Below are positions 15,977 through 23,154 of a stretch of DNA of 64,000 nt, in pieces. Under the pieces are notes generated by a model. The model saw nothing but the letters and a program-made list of their open reading frames with translations, searched no databases and was not told the origin of the DNA. The position numbers were made by a program, and so were the translations under genes. Source of the DNA: Pseudomonas sp. Irchel 3E20 (GTDB taxonomy: Bacteria; Pseudomonadota; Gammaproteobacteria; Pseudomonadales; Pseudomonadaceae); NCBI RefSeq assembly GCF_900187645.1, contig NZ_FYEE01000012.1:100351-164350 (forward strand), read 5' to 3'. The first letter of the stretch is position 1. Each line of letters begins with the position of its first letter.

Positions 15977-16471
15977 TTAGCGGGTGGCTTTGGCGATTGC
16001 GGCGTCTGCAACCTTCATCGCTGCCTGGGCGTCATTCACATAGGCAGGATCGAAACCACCGCACAGATGGATAGTTGCCTGGCAGGCGCGCAGGTTCTCT
16101 CGGGTGAGTTTCAGCACCGCGACCAACTCTTCGCCCAGCGCACGCTCCTCCCGGCCGATATCCCAGAAGCGCTGCCCCCAGTGATCCGCCGGCGGCGGGT
16201 TGACGTTCTGGGCGCCCATCGCCAGGGCGCCGACAATCGCGTCGCACAAATCGCGCTTGTAGGTGTTGTCGCCGTCGATGCTCAGGCCGCGCCGGCGCAG
16301 GGCGCTGATTACTTCGTTTCTATCCAGGCCCTGATCCTCAAGGATGATGTCCCGCTCAGGCTCGCCGGGTGTGACAATGACCAGGGCCAGCTTGGCGCCC
16401 GGCAGGCAGTACCCGCTGAGTTTTACCAGGGCATCGTTGGCTGTTTCGTGGAATCGCTGAACTGCTGACAT
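15977..16471 (-). CDS. Hypothetical phage early protein
   Basis: The protein has 164 residues. The C-terminal half is helical (EERALGEELVAVLKLTRENLRACQATIHLC), and the middle has NTYKRDLCDAIVGALAMGAQNVNPPP. There is no signal peptide. I do not recognise a family. It is read leftward with the other early genes, and the start follows a GGTATTCCTATG-type leader repeated before several genes here. Confidence 0.65.
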   Translation of the reverse strand: MSAVQRFHETANDALVKLSGYCLPGAKLALVIVTPGEPERDIILEDQGLDRNEVISALRRRGLSIDGDNTYKRDLCDAIVGALAMGAQNVNPPPADHWGQRFWDIGREERALGEELVAVLKLTRENLRACQATIHLCGGFDPAYVNDAQAAMKVADAAIAKATR

Positions 16472-16601
16472 AGGAATACCTCACCCGCCGCTCACCGGCA
16501 GGCACATAGGGGAATGGAGTAATGGCGTTTTGCCTAGATATCTGTGTCGCTTGGATGGGTGTAAAACGGGTATTCAATCCACCCGGTCGCCAGGAGGGCG
16601 C

Positions 16602-16844
16602 ATGCCACACCAACTAGATATCCCGATTGCGCACGCCTACCGGGGCCACACAATGTTTCTCAAGTTCGTCTGGCGGCGCCCGAACGACGACGCACCGATT
16701 GCCGCGAAGATCATCGAGCCCGCGCAAATTGACGGGCTGGGCGAGGTCGCGGCTGAGCTGACCGGGCCTTGGCCCGACTACCCAGCAGCAATTGATGAGG
16801 CAACGGCTGCTGCTGAGCGTTGGGTCGACAGCCAATTGCCTTGA
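16602..16844 (+). CDS. Small hypothetical protein, counter-oriented
   Basis: The protein has 80 residues and the start is fixed by AGGAGG six bases before the ATG. It is Trp- and Ala-rich (FLKFVWRRPNDD... GPWPDYPAAIDEATAAAERWVDSQL). It lies on the plus strand among leftward genes, so it must have its own promoter. Function unknown. Confidence 0.55.
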   Translation: MPHQLDIPIAHAYRGHTMFLKFVWRRPNDDAPIAAKIIEPAQIDGLGEVAAELTGPWPDYPAAIDEATAAAERWVDSQLP

Positions 16845-16879
16845 GGCCGCTCACCGGCAGGCATGTAGGGGGATTGGGG

Positions 16880-17203
16880 TTAGGGAAGCGTGCTGCCAAT
16901 TTGTGCTGCTACGACGGTTATTGCTTGGCGGAGCGCGCCACCTCGATCTGCGTCGTCGGTCCAGCCGATGTTCTCGCCGAAGCCGCGCCGCTCGACCATC
17001 ACGTATTGCAGGTTGGTGAACCAGAGGATGCTGAGCTGAAGCTCTACCGCTACGCGCAAGGCCTGGACGTCATCACTGAGTGGGTGCCATTGCTCACGTC
17101 CGGATTCTGGATCGTCGTAATAGAAGGCATCGCTTCCACGCCGATACTCCAGCTCGAAACCCATGGCCTTGGCAGACAGCCGTAATAGCTCATGGTCAGT
17201 CAC
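16880..17203 (-). CDS. Hypothetical phage protein (NinX/DUF2591-like)
   Basis: The protein has 107 residues and starts MTDHELLRLSAKAMGFE. The layout of an aromatic middle (WHPLSDDVQALRVAVELQL) resembles small lambdoid NinX/DUF2591 proteins. This is a weak guess. It overlaps the upstream gene by 8 bases, so they are co-translated. Confidence 0.6.
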   Translation of the reverse strand: MTDHELLRLSAKAMGFELEYRRGSDAFYYDDPESGREQWHPLSDDVQALRVAVELQLSILWFTNLQYVMVERRGFGENIGWTDDADRGGALRQAITVVAAQIGSTLP

Positions 17204-17393
17204 TCCAGCAGCTCAGTTCTTCGGCGATTTCCTCGGCGGGCTCGCCGATTTCATTGAGGCGCCCGTCGTATTCGTAGTTGTCGTAGATCACGGCGGCGGT
17301 TTCCCAGTAGAAGGCTAGGTCTTTCGGTTTCCACCACCCCATCAGGCTGCGCATGTGCAGAGCGGCGCGGAGAATCCAGTACATTTTTTTCAT
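17196..17393 (-). CDS. Hypothetical phage protein
   Basis: The protein has 65 residues, MKKMYWILRAALHMRSLMGWW..., with an acidic C-terminus. It is coupled to the next gene by an 8-base overlap. No family recognised. Confidence 0.55.
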   Translation of the reverse strand: MKKMYWILRAALHMRSLMGWWKPKDLAFYWETAAVIYDNYEYDGRLNEIGEPAEEIAEELSCWSD

Positions 17394-17447
17394 GCGAGTT
17401 CGTCCTTGCCGCTATAGCGGCTGGCTTTTAAGGGGGGAGGCGTTTAT

Positions 17448-17612
17448 TTGAAAACGATCCTGGACGAGATAGAGAGTTGTGCTAGAAATGACATGTCGGA
17501 CATGAATTTCAGGTGTTTGTTGTTGAAATGCTCAGCCGGCTGGCGCTCTATCAAGTCATTAGAGCGCGCCCTTCAAGCTGTGGGCAGTGATTCAGTGGAC
17601 CGAAGTAGTTAG
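17448..17612 (+). CDS. Small hypothetical protein with TTG start
   Basis: The protein has 54 residues, starting MKTILDEIESCARN. GGGGGGAGG ends seven bases before the TTG. The composition looks coding (charged helices, Cys at 11, 23 and 28). It sits in what would otherwise be a 300-base gap. It faces away from the leftward operon. Confidence 0.45.
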   Translation: MKTILDEIESCARNDMSDMNFRCLLLKCSAGWRSIKSLERALQAVGSDSVDRSS

Positions 17613-17690
17613 CTGCGAGTTAAACAACTCCCTTCCTCTGGGCTAGTAACTCCACGCCTTGGTCCACTGGTCACATCTTCGCCCAGTTGC

Positions 17691-18005
17691 TCATACAGCC
17701 TCCCTCCCTACCAGATCATGGTCATTCATAGCGGCTGGTGTTTCGTGGCCAGGGCATCCACCGCCAGAGAAATCGAATCCTTCACAGTGCGGCCCGAACG
17801 GCAAAACTTCCTTGCCCAGGGCGAGCGCTTCGAGCAGGTGGTCTGTGGACTCTTCGGCGGTGCACTTGGTGCCGTCGGCGCGTTTGAACATCCCACTCAA
17901 TTGGCGCTTGCTGAACTCCCGCAGTGCGCCCCGCACGCTCAAGTGAATGTGGAAGGTGCGGCCGTTCGGGCCAAATGGATCTGTCGGTTTGTTTTCTGTA
18001 GGCAT
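17691..18005 (-). CDS. Hypothetical phage protein
   Basis: The protein has 104 residues from the ATG at 18005, which has AAGGA at a good distance. The N-terminus is Pro/Thr-rich. The middle reads FHIHLSVRGALREFSKRQL, and there is a Cys/His-rich patch PHCEGFDFSGGGCPGHE that may bind metal. Function unknown. Confidence 0.55.
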   Translation of the reverse strand: MPTENKPTDPFGPNGRTFHIHLSVRGALREFSKRQLSGMFKRADGTKCTAEESTDHLLEALALGKEVLPFGPHCEGFDFSGGGCPGHETPAAMNDHDLVGREAV

Positions 18006-18289
18006 GGGTAGTCCTTGCCGGGCCATGCCCGGGCGGTGGATAAGTAGTAATTCAAGCGTTTTATTGCTGGTGCAGGAGTCGTGAAGGAATGATCTGGCTA
18101 TCAACAACGCCGGAGCGCTATCGCATGAAACGAATGACCGAATGGATAAAATTTTTCTCCGCTGTGATTCGCCTGGTCTAATTTATCATGCGGACTGGAT
18201 GGATTTGATATCGAAAACGCTTTCGTAAGCGATGGGCACGAAGACCATCTCGCCGGTATATTGTGATTTGAATTTATGAGGTGATAGAG

Positions 18290-18943
18290 ATGTCGATTTG
18301 TTTGGCGATTACCGATGCGGATTGGTCGCTCACTAAAGATGTATTCGCTGTGGTCGGGACGCTGGTTAGCGCCGCTGGCGTTGGACTGGCTTTTTATATT
18401 GGTCTCGCGGGTCTCGCAACTTGGAGAAAACAGCTCAGAGGCACGGCAAATCATAAGCTGGCCAGAAAGGCCCTGATCGAACTTTATAGATTTCGCGAGG
18501 CAATAGAGCGTGCTCGCTCTCCAGTAATGTTGAGCGCTGAGCTCGATCTAAGTCCTGATGATGACGTTGATTTATCTTTCCGAGAGGAAAGCTATTTGCG
18601 TAAGTACGGCGGTTTCCAAAAGCGGTTTGATGCGGTTTTCGCCGCTCGAGCGCCTATTGAGGCAACTTTGCTTGAAAGCGAAGCTCTATGGGATAAGGAG
18701 CTGCATGCGCTCTTCAAGCCAATATTCAAACTACAGCATGACTTCAAAGTTTACGTTGAGTTCTGGTTTATGGCCTCGGATCCACGCGAAGATGATGATT
18801 ATAAGAAGGCTCATTGGGACGCCATTAAAGACAAACCCAAATTGATTTATGACAACATGAGCGAAGAAGGTGACGAGTTTCGACAGAGCTTCAATCGCTG
18901 CGTTGTAGCCATCGAACAATATTTAAAGCCCAAACTCGCATGA
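18290..18943 (+). CDS. Membrane-anchored accessory protein (moron candidate)
   Basis: The protein has 217 residues. One transmembrane segment lies near the N-terminus (DVFAVVGTLVSAAGVGLAFYIG). A cytosolic helical domain of ~180 residues follows (KALIELYRFREAIERARSP..., KLQHDFKVYVEFW). Codon use is more AT-rich than that of its neighbours. It is read against the surrounding early genes, with an AT-rich promoter region of ~280 bases upstream. The layout is that of a lysogenic-conversion or exclusion gene. No family recognised. Confidence 0.65.
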   Translation: MSICLAITDADWSLTKDVFAVVGTLVSAAGVGLAFYIGLAGLATWRKQLRGTANHKLARKALIELYRFREAIERARSPVMLSAELDLSPDDDVDLSFREESYLRKYGGFQKRFDAVFAARAPIEATLLESEALWDKELHALFKPIFKLQHDFKVYVEFWFMASDPREDDDYKKAHWDAIKDKPKLIYDNMSEEGDEFRQSFNRCVVAIEQYLKPKLA

Positions 18944-18982
18944 CTTTAAGACCCTTCAACTTCGGCGCGTTCGGTAAAGGGG

Positions 18983-19372
18983 TCAGGCGGCTTGGCTTTC
19001 CTGTTTGGGCGGCCATTCCGCAAACCCAACCTTTGGCGCCTTCGTCTTCGGGTTGATGATCGGCTTGCCCTTGGCGTCCACCAGCACCGCCTTGGCCCTG
19101 ATCTGCATGTCGCGGCATCTCAGCGTCTTGCGGGCCAGCTCAATGAACTGTTCGGCGTACTGCGGGGCTTCGAAGAGCGGTGAGAGCTGGCGAACCGTAC
19201 CTCCCCCCATAATCTTCTCGGTACGCTTGGTGACCAGTTCCAGCCATTCGGCTTCGGGGATCGGCTCGACGCCGCCAGGCGCCTTGGCGTTCTTCCGGGT
19301 GCCAGCCGTCTTCTTGCGGGCCTCTGTCTTGGCGACATCGAGGGTCATTCCAAACACTGCAAAGGTGCTCAT
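18983..19372 (-). CDS. Hypothetical phage protein
   Basis: The protein has 129 residues. It is Lys/Ala-rich at the start (KTEARKKTAGTRKNAKAPGG), then helical, ending in a basic patch (DAKGKPIINPKTKAPKVGFAEW). No signal peptide. It converges with the preceding membrane-protein gene. Function unknown. Confidence 0.6.
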   Translation of the reverse strand: MSTFAVFGMTLDVAKTEARKKTAGTRKNAKAPGGVEPIPEAEWLELVTKRTEKIMGGGTVRQLSPLFEAPQYAEQFIELARKTLRCRDMQIRAKAVLVDAKGKPIINPKTKAPKVGFAEWPPKQESQAA

Positions 19373-19468
19373 GGGTTATCTCCAAGCGTGCGCCTGCTTC
19401 GCCGGCTGGCGTGATTTTGATTTGTGGGCTATTGGTATTTGCATAGCTCAACCTGGCAGGAGGCCAAA

Positions 19469-19690
19469 ATGAGACTGCAAAGCGATATAGATGCACTCGC
19501 AGCAATCGAGGAGGACGCTTTAATGATGCTCAAGTGGATTGGTCTTCCAGACGACAAGCAGAAACTGGAGATAGTCATTTGCTTGCGGCAGATCATTGAT
19601 CTTGCGAGTTACAGGAAAAAGGCTGATGAGTTTGCAGCGAGTTCAGCAGGGTATCTGCGGGGCGATCCGGCTGGTTTTTCCCGGATTTAA
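19469..19690 (+). CDS. Small helical hypothetical protein
   Basis: The protein has 73 residues. GGAGG six bases before the ATG fixes the start. The sequence is mostly helical (MRLQSDIDALAAIEEDALMMLKWIG... LRQIIDLASYRKKADEF). It is on the plus strand in the leftward arm. Function unknown. Confidence 0.5.
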   Translation: MRLQSDIDALAAIEEDALMMLKWIGLPDDKQKLEIVICLRQIIDLASYRKKADEFAASSAGYLRGDPAGFSRI

Positions 19691-19771
19691 TCTGCCTTGG
19701 CGGCTGGCTTGACTCTTCAATTCCGGTTACTTCTATTATCTAGGCACGTTTGATACTGATGGAGCATTTCA

Positions 19772-20062
19772 ATGAAGCGATTACTGGTTGGGACTTTGGT
19801 TGTCTTGGCTGCGGGGACTGCGAATGCTGGCATTCCGCTGGTCAATGCAACCTGCCCTGGAAATATTGAGGTACACGCCGATGAGGGCGGCCCTATCTAC
19901 ATCAACGGTAAAGAGGCCAAGCTGAAGAAATTCAGCGAGACTTATTTCGAGGCGAAGGGTAGTAACGTCACGATCTCGTTGATGGTGAATCCCGATGGTT
20001 CTCCGAGTGTTTCTTACACCGGTAAGGGCAAGGCTAATGGTGTTTGCCAGGTCAAACAGTAG
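19772..20062 (+). CDS. Small secreted (periplasmic) protein
   Basis: The protein has 96 residues. A clear signal peptide (MKRLLVGTLVVLAAGTANA) is followed by a mature domain of ~77 residues with two cysteines (NATCPGN and NGVCQV) that can form a disulfide. It is a counter-oriented accessory gene. Export suggests an effect on the lysogen's envelope. No known family. Confidence 0.65.
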   Translation: MKRLLVGTLVVLAAGTANAGIPLVNATCPGNIEVHADEGGPIYINGKEAKLKKFSETYFEAKGSNVTISLMVNPDGSPSVSYTGKGKANGVCQVKQ

Positions 20063-20114
20063 TTGCCATGAATATGATGGCTTACCTTTGACCCATGCGA
20101 GTATTCAGGCAGTG

Positions 20115-21122
20115 TCAGGCTGTCGCGCGCTTGAGTTGTTCAGTGAGTTGCGTTGGCAGGCCACGCAGTGTCAGCGTGCCGCCTTCCTCGTCGAACTCGA
20201 TCTTGTCGCCCAACAGGTGCGCTTCGAAGCTGATCGACATTCCCTCGGCCCGGCCGGTGAAGCGCCGGAATTTGTTGAGGGTCTTCTTGTCAGGCGGCAG
20301 GGCCTCTGAAATCCCGTAGTCCTTGGCCTTGATGAAGTCGTAGAAGCTGCGCGGCTGGTCTTCGTCGATCAGTCCCGACAGCTCGTCGAGGGTGATTGGC
20401 TCGCCAAGTTTGGCCTGGGCCATTGAGTAGCTGACCAGGGTGTTCGTCTTCTCCCGTGCCGATTCCTCGCCCAGGTCCTCGCTTTCAACAAAGTCGCTGA
20501 ACGCCTTGAGCAAGGTCCGGGTTTCGCTTGGGCCGTCAATTCCTTCCTGGCAGCCGATGAAGTCGCGGAAGTACTCGTTGATCCTGCGACCCTGCTTGCC
20601 CTTGAGGTACGAGATGTACTGCTTCGACTGCGGGTTGCTCTGCCACTCGCTGATGTTGATTCGCGCGGCCAGGCGGATGTGGTCGAGGTCCAGTCGCTTC
20701 ACCATCATCAGGTGCAGATCTTCGGTCATGGTCACCGCTTCGGTTTCCTGCACTAGGGCGATTACCAGGTATTCGGTCAGGCCTTGTTGGTAGTGGCAGA
20801 AGAGTGCGTGCCCGCCGGTGGTCAGGTTCGACTCCTCCATCAGCCGGGTCAGGTGTTCGACTGCGGCGGTGGTGAACTTTAGGAAGTCGCCGACGCCGGC
20901 CAGGTATTTGCCTAGCCATCCGCTGAGCGGGTGAGCGCCTGATTCGTGATGGAAGAAGCCCCAGGCCTTGCCGGTGGTGGCGTTGTAGCTTTCGTTGAAC
21001 TGCTGCATCAGATCGTAGCGGGCCTGGCTTTCAACCTGCTCAGCGTCAGCCAGATGCAGAACTGCTGGGCTGCCGTCCGGCTTCTTGTCGATCTTGTGGA
21101 TTGCGCTATGGCGTACAGGCAT
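20115..21122 (-). CDS. Nucleoid-associated protein, YejK/NdpA-like
   Basis: The protein has 335 residues. It fits the YejK (NdpA) family in length and in patterns such as MPVRHSAIHKIDK, FFHHESGAHPLSGWLGKYL, GGHALFCHYQQG, LDLDHIRLAARINISEW and DNA-contact segments such as GRRINEYFRDFIGC. The family binds double-stranded DNA. Its presence on a prophage is notable, since hosts normally carry their own copy. It may organise or silence DNA. Confidence 0.8.
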   Translation of the reverse strand: MPVRHSAIHKIDKKPDGSPAVLHLADAEQVESQARYDLMQQFNESYNATTGKAWGFFHHESGAHPLSGWLGKYLAGVGDFLKFTTAAVEHLTRLMEESNLTTGGHALFCHYQQGLTEYLVIALVQETEAVTMTEDLHLMMVKRLDLDHIRLAARINISEWQSNPQSKQYISYLKGKQGRRINEYFRDFIGCQEGIDGPSETRTLLKAFSDFVESEDLGEESAREKTNTLVSYSMAQAKLGEPITLDELSGLIDEDQPRSFYDFIKAKDYGISEALPPDKKTLNKFRRFTGRAEGMSISFEAHLLGDKIEFDEEGGTLTLRGLPTQLTEQLKRATA

Positions 21123-21230
21123 TTCGTTTACCTCGGGCAGGCGCCGCCCTCCGGTGAGTCGGTGGTGGCAATTTGGTTTGGGTTGGGGTATTACGGGTGA
21201 CCGGCATGGAGCCGGATCAAGGAGAGCGAG

Positions 21231-21425
21231 ATGAGCGAGAAGCCTTCAGACATAGAAGTGGCGAAGCTGATCGGCATAACCGAGAACGAGGTCGCCACGT
21301 ATCGTGTCAACTCCGACCTGAGGCCTGACGGTCGATGGCTTATCTATTTCGGATACCAGATGCCTGTAGCTTTGCGCAAAGGCCTGACTGGGAGCTTCAC
21401 CTTCTTAATGCCTGAGATGGGCTAA
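21231..21425 (+). CDS. Small hypothetical protein
   Basis: The protein has 64 residues (MSEKPSDIEVAKLIGITENEVATYRV...). AAGGAG lies 7 bases before the ATG. The N-terminus could form a helix-turn-helix-like unit (DIEVAKLIGITENEVATY). It overlaps the end of the convergent next gene by 4 bases. Function unknown. Confidence 0.55.
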   Translation: MSEKPSDIEVAKLIGITENEVATYRVNSDLRPDGRWLIYFGYQMPVALRKGLTGSFTFLMPEMG

Positions 21426-22006
21426 GCGCAATACTTTATGGCGGCTCCAGCGGCCTGGCGCTGTCCCAGCACTTGCTGGCGGGCAGCTTCAAACTCGCTG
21501 CCCAGGATCTCGGCTGCGCCCTCGATGTTCTCGTTTCCATCCTCAAGCCTGAGGCCGAGGTTCAGATACACGACTCCATCCAGCTCGAAGAACACTCCAC
21601 CGCACATCCATAACGCGCCTGGGTTCAGGCCAATAGCCTGCCATGCGTCATCCATGTCGATGCTTTCGGGGCAATACTCCTTCCATTTGCCTGACAACCG
21701 TTCGTGCTCCGCCACCTGCGCGACGCGAGCCTCCTTTGGCGTTCCCTTCGCAAGCTTGGCGCTGGAGCGGAGCGCGCGGTAGCCATACTGGTCAGGGCGG
21801 CACCAGTGCACATCCAGATCACGGCTTGCACTGAGTTTCACGCCACCAACGTAGCTGCGGCTGCCTGAACGCATTGGTGAAGTCTCGCCGCCGAACACCT
21901 GGCCCAGCTTGGCACGCTGTGTATTCCAGGCTGCACGCTTGGCAGCCCAGGCGATGACCGCGTCAACCACGGGGGGGGCTGTGGTCTTGTACATGTAGTT
22001 GCTCAT
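21422..22006 (-). CDS. Hypothetical phage protein
   Basis: The protein has 194 residues. The N-terminal part is basic and the C-terminal part acidic (FFELDGVVYLNLGLRLEDGNENIEGAAEILGSEFEAARQQ). No motif recognised. It is read leftward in the early operon. Confidence 0.65.
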   Translation of the reverse strand: MSNYMYKTTAPPVVDAVIAWAAKRAAWNTQRAKLGQVFGGETSPMRSGSRSYVGGVKLSASRDLDVHWCRPDQYGYRALRSSAKLAKGTPKEARVAQVAEHERLSGKWKEYCPESIDMDDAWQAIGLNPGALWMCGGVFFELDGVVYLNLGLRLEDGNENIEGAAEILGSEFEAARQQVLGQRQAAGAAIKYCA

Positions 22007-22063
22007 GGATTATCTCCAGTCAGACGCCGCCCTCCGGTTACCGGATGCAGCGAGTAGGGTGGG

Positions 22064-22375
22064 TTATTCGTCGTGGGAGATGCGAAGGGCTTCGCGGTTA
22101 TAGGCGAGAAGCAATTTTGCCGACACGTTTTCGGGTATCACGTATTCGTGTCGCGGCGGGGAGAGGAACTGCGCCGACCCTGCTGGGCCCAGGCCGTGCA
22201 GGTGGTGAATCATCAGCGTCATGGCCTCGCCCTGTTCCTCGATGCCGTGCCAGGCCATCAGGTCAGCCAAGGCCTGGCGAGTGCCGGCCATGGTGTGGAG
22301 TCGCAACTCTTCCTCGCCGCGAGTCTTTCGCCTCGCCGCAGTCTTTGCCGATCGTTCTTTCTGCGCGGCAGCCAT
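22064..22375 (-). CDS. Hypothetical phage protein, possibly ribbon-helix-helix
   Basis: The protein has 103 residues. The basic N-terminus (KERSAKTAARRKTRGEEELRLHTMAGTRQALADLMAWHGIEEQGEAMTLMIHHL in pattern) suggests a DNA-binding ribbon-helix-helix unit, like other small phage regulators. This is inferred from pattern only. Confidence 0.6.
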   Translation of the reverse strand: MAAAQKERSAKTAARRKTRGEEELRLHTMAGTRQALADLMAWHGIEEQGEAMTLMIHHLHGLGPAGSAQFLSPPRHEYVIPENVSAKLLLAYNREALRISHDE

Positions 22376-22444
22376 GGCCTACCTCTTCTATTCCGCTGGC
22401 CGGCAGTGCGAGCCATGTTTGACGTTTGCGTTGCTGGGTTCGGG

Positions 22445-22915
22445 CTATGCGGCGCATGAATCGACCTTCACCTGGTGCCAGGCGCCGACCGCTTCGAAGA
22501 TCCGCGCTGCGTGCGCCTCGTCCAGTGACATCGCTTCGGGGATGGCGATCCAGCCAGAAGCCACCATCTGGCTTTGATTGGCCTCGTCTCGCAGCTTCTT
22601 GTAGCAATGCTCGATCACGTCTTCCAGGTGGTCGGAGAGGTAGACGCCGTCGGGCGCTACCTCCACCGACTTGCTGTAGCGGTCGCCGCGGGCGTCGATA
22701 CAAAGCGCGCTGAGGTAGATCGTCCAGCGGTGGGGGATGCCGCATACGGCCTGGCCAATCTTCCCCGGGGCAATGTTCTTGAGCGACTTGTAATTGATCA
22801 TGCCCTGGCGGCCGCTGGGATCGATGTTGACCACCGCGACATGGTTGGAAGCCAGCAGCGAGCGGCACGACCGGGCAATGCGGGCTTGCAGGTTATGCGG
22901 CTTGCGCTTGCTCAT
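22445..22915 (-). CDS. Hypothetical phage early protein
   Basis: The protein has 156 residues. It has a basic N-terminus (MSKRKPHNLQARIARSCRSLLA), the segment CGIPHRWTIYLSALCID and an acidic C-terminus. It overlaps the upstream gene by 4 bases (ATGA type). It is part of the recombination operon, close to exo/bet. Function unknown. Confidence 0.65.
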   Translation of the reverse strand: MSKRKPHNLQARIARSCRSLLASNHVAVVNIDPSGRQGMINYKSLKNIAPGKIGQAVCGIPHRWTIYLSALCIDARGDRYSKSVEVAPDGVYLSDHLEDVIEHCYKKLRDEANQSQMVASGWIAIPEAMSLDEAHAARIFEAVGAWHQVKVDSCAA

Positions 22916-23154
22916 AATGCCTCCGCCAGTTTGCGAAGCGCCTTGCGCTCGGCCCGGGTGATGGGCGGCTTGCGGCGCTTGAGGATGGTTGTCGGGTCGA
23001 TGAATTCCGATCGCTTCGCCGGGTCTGGATTGATTGCCGGACTATCGCCAATGGTGAGTTTTCCGCCAGCGGCAAGGTGCCGTTGTACCTGACTGGAAAG
23101 CTCCAGCGCTTTTTCGCGCCGGAACTCGATGTCTGATTTGAGATTGCTGATCAT
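22912..23154 (-). CDS. Small hypothetical protein of the recombination operon
   Basis: The protein has 80 residues. It has an amphipathic N-terminus (MISNLKSDIEFRREKALELSSQVQRHLAAGG) and a basic C-terminus (ILKRRKPPITRAERKALRKLAEAL). It overlaps genes on both sides by four bases. It may assist exo/bet, judged from position only. Confidence 0.6.
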   Translation of the reverse strand: MISNLKSDIEFRREKALELSSQVQRHLAAGGKLTIGDSPAINPDPAKRSEFIDPTTILKRRKPPITRAERKALRKLAEAL

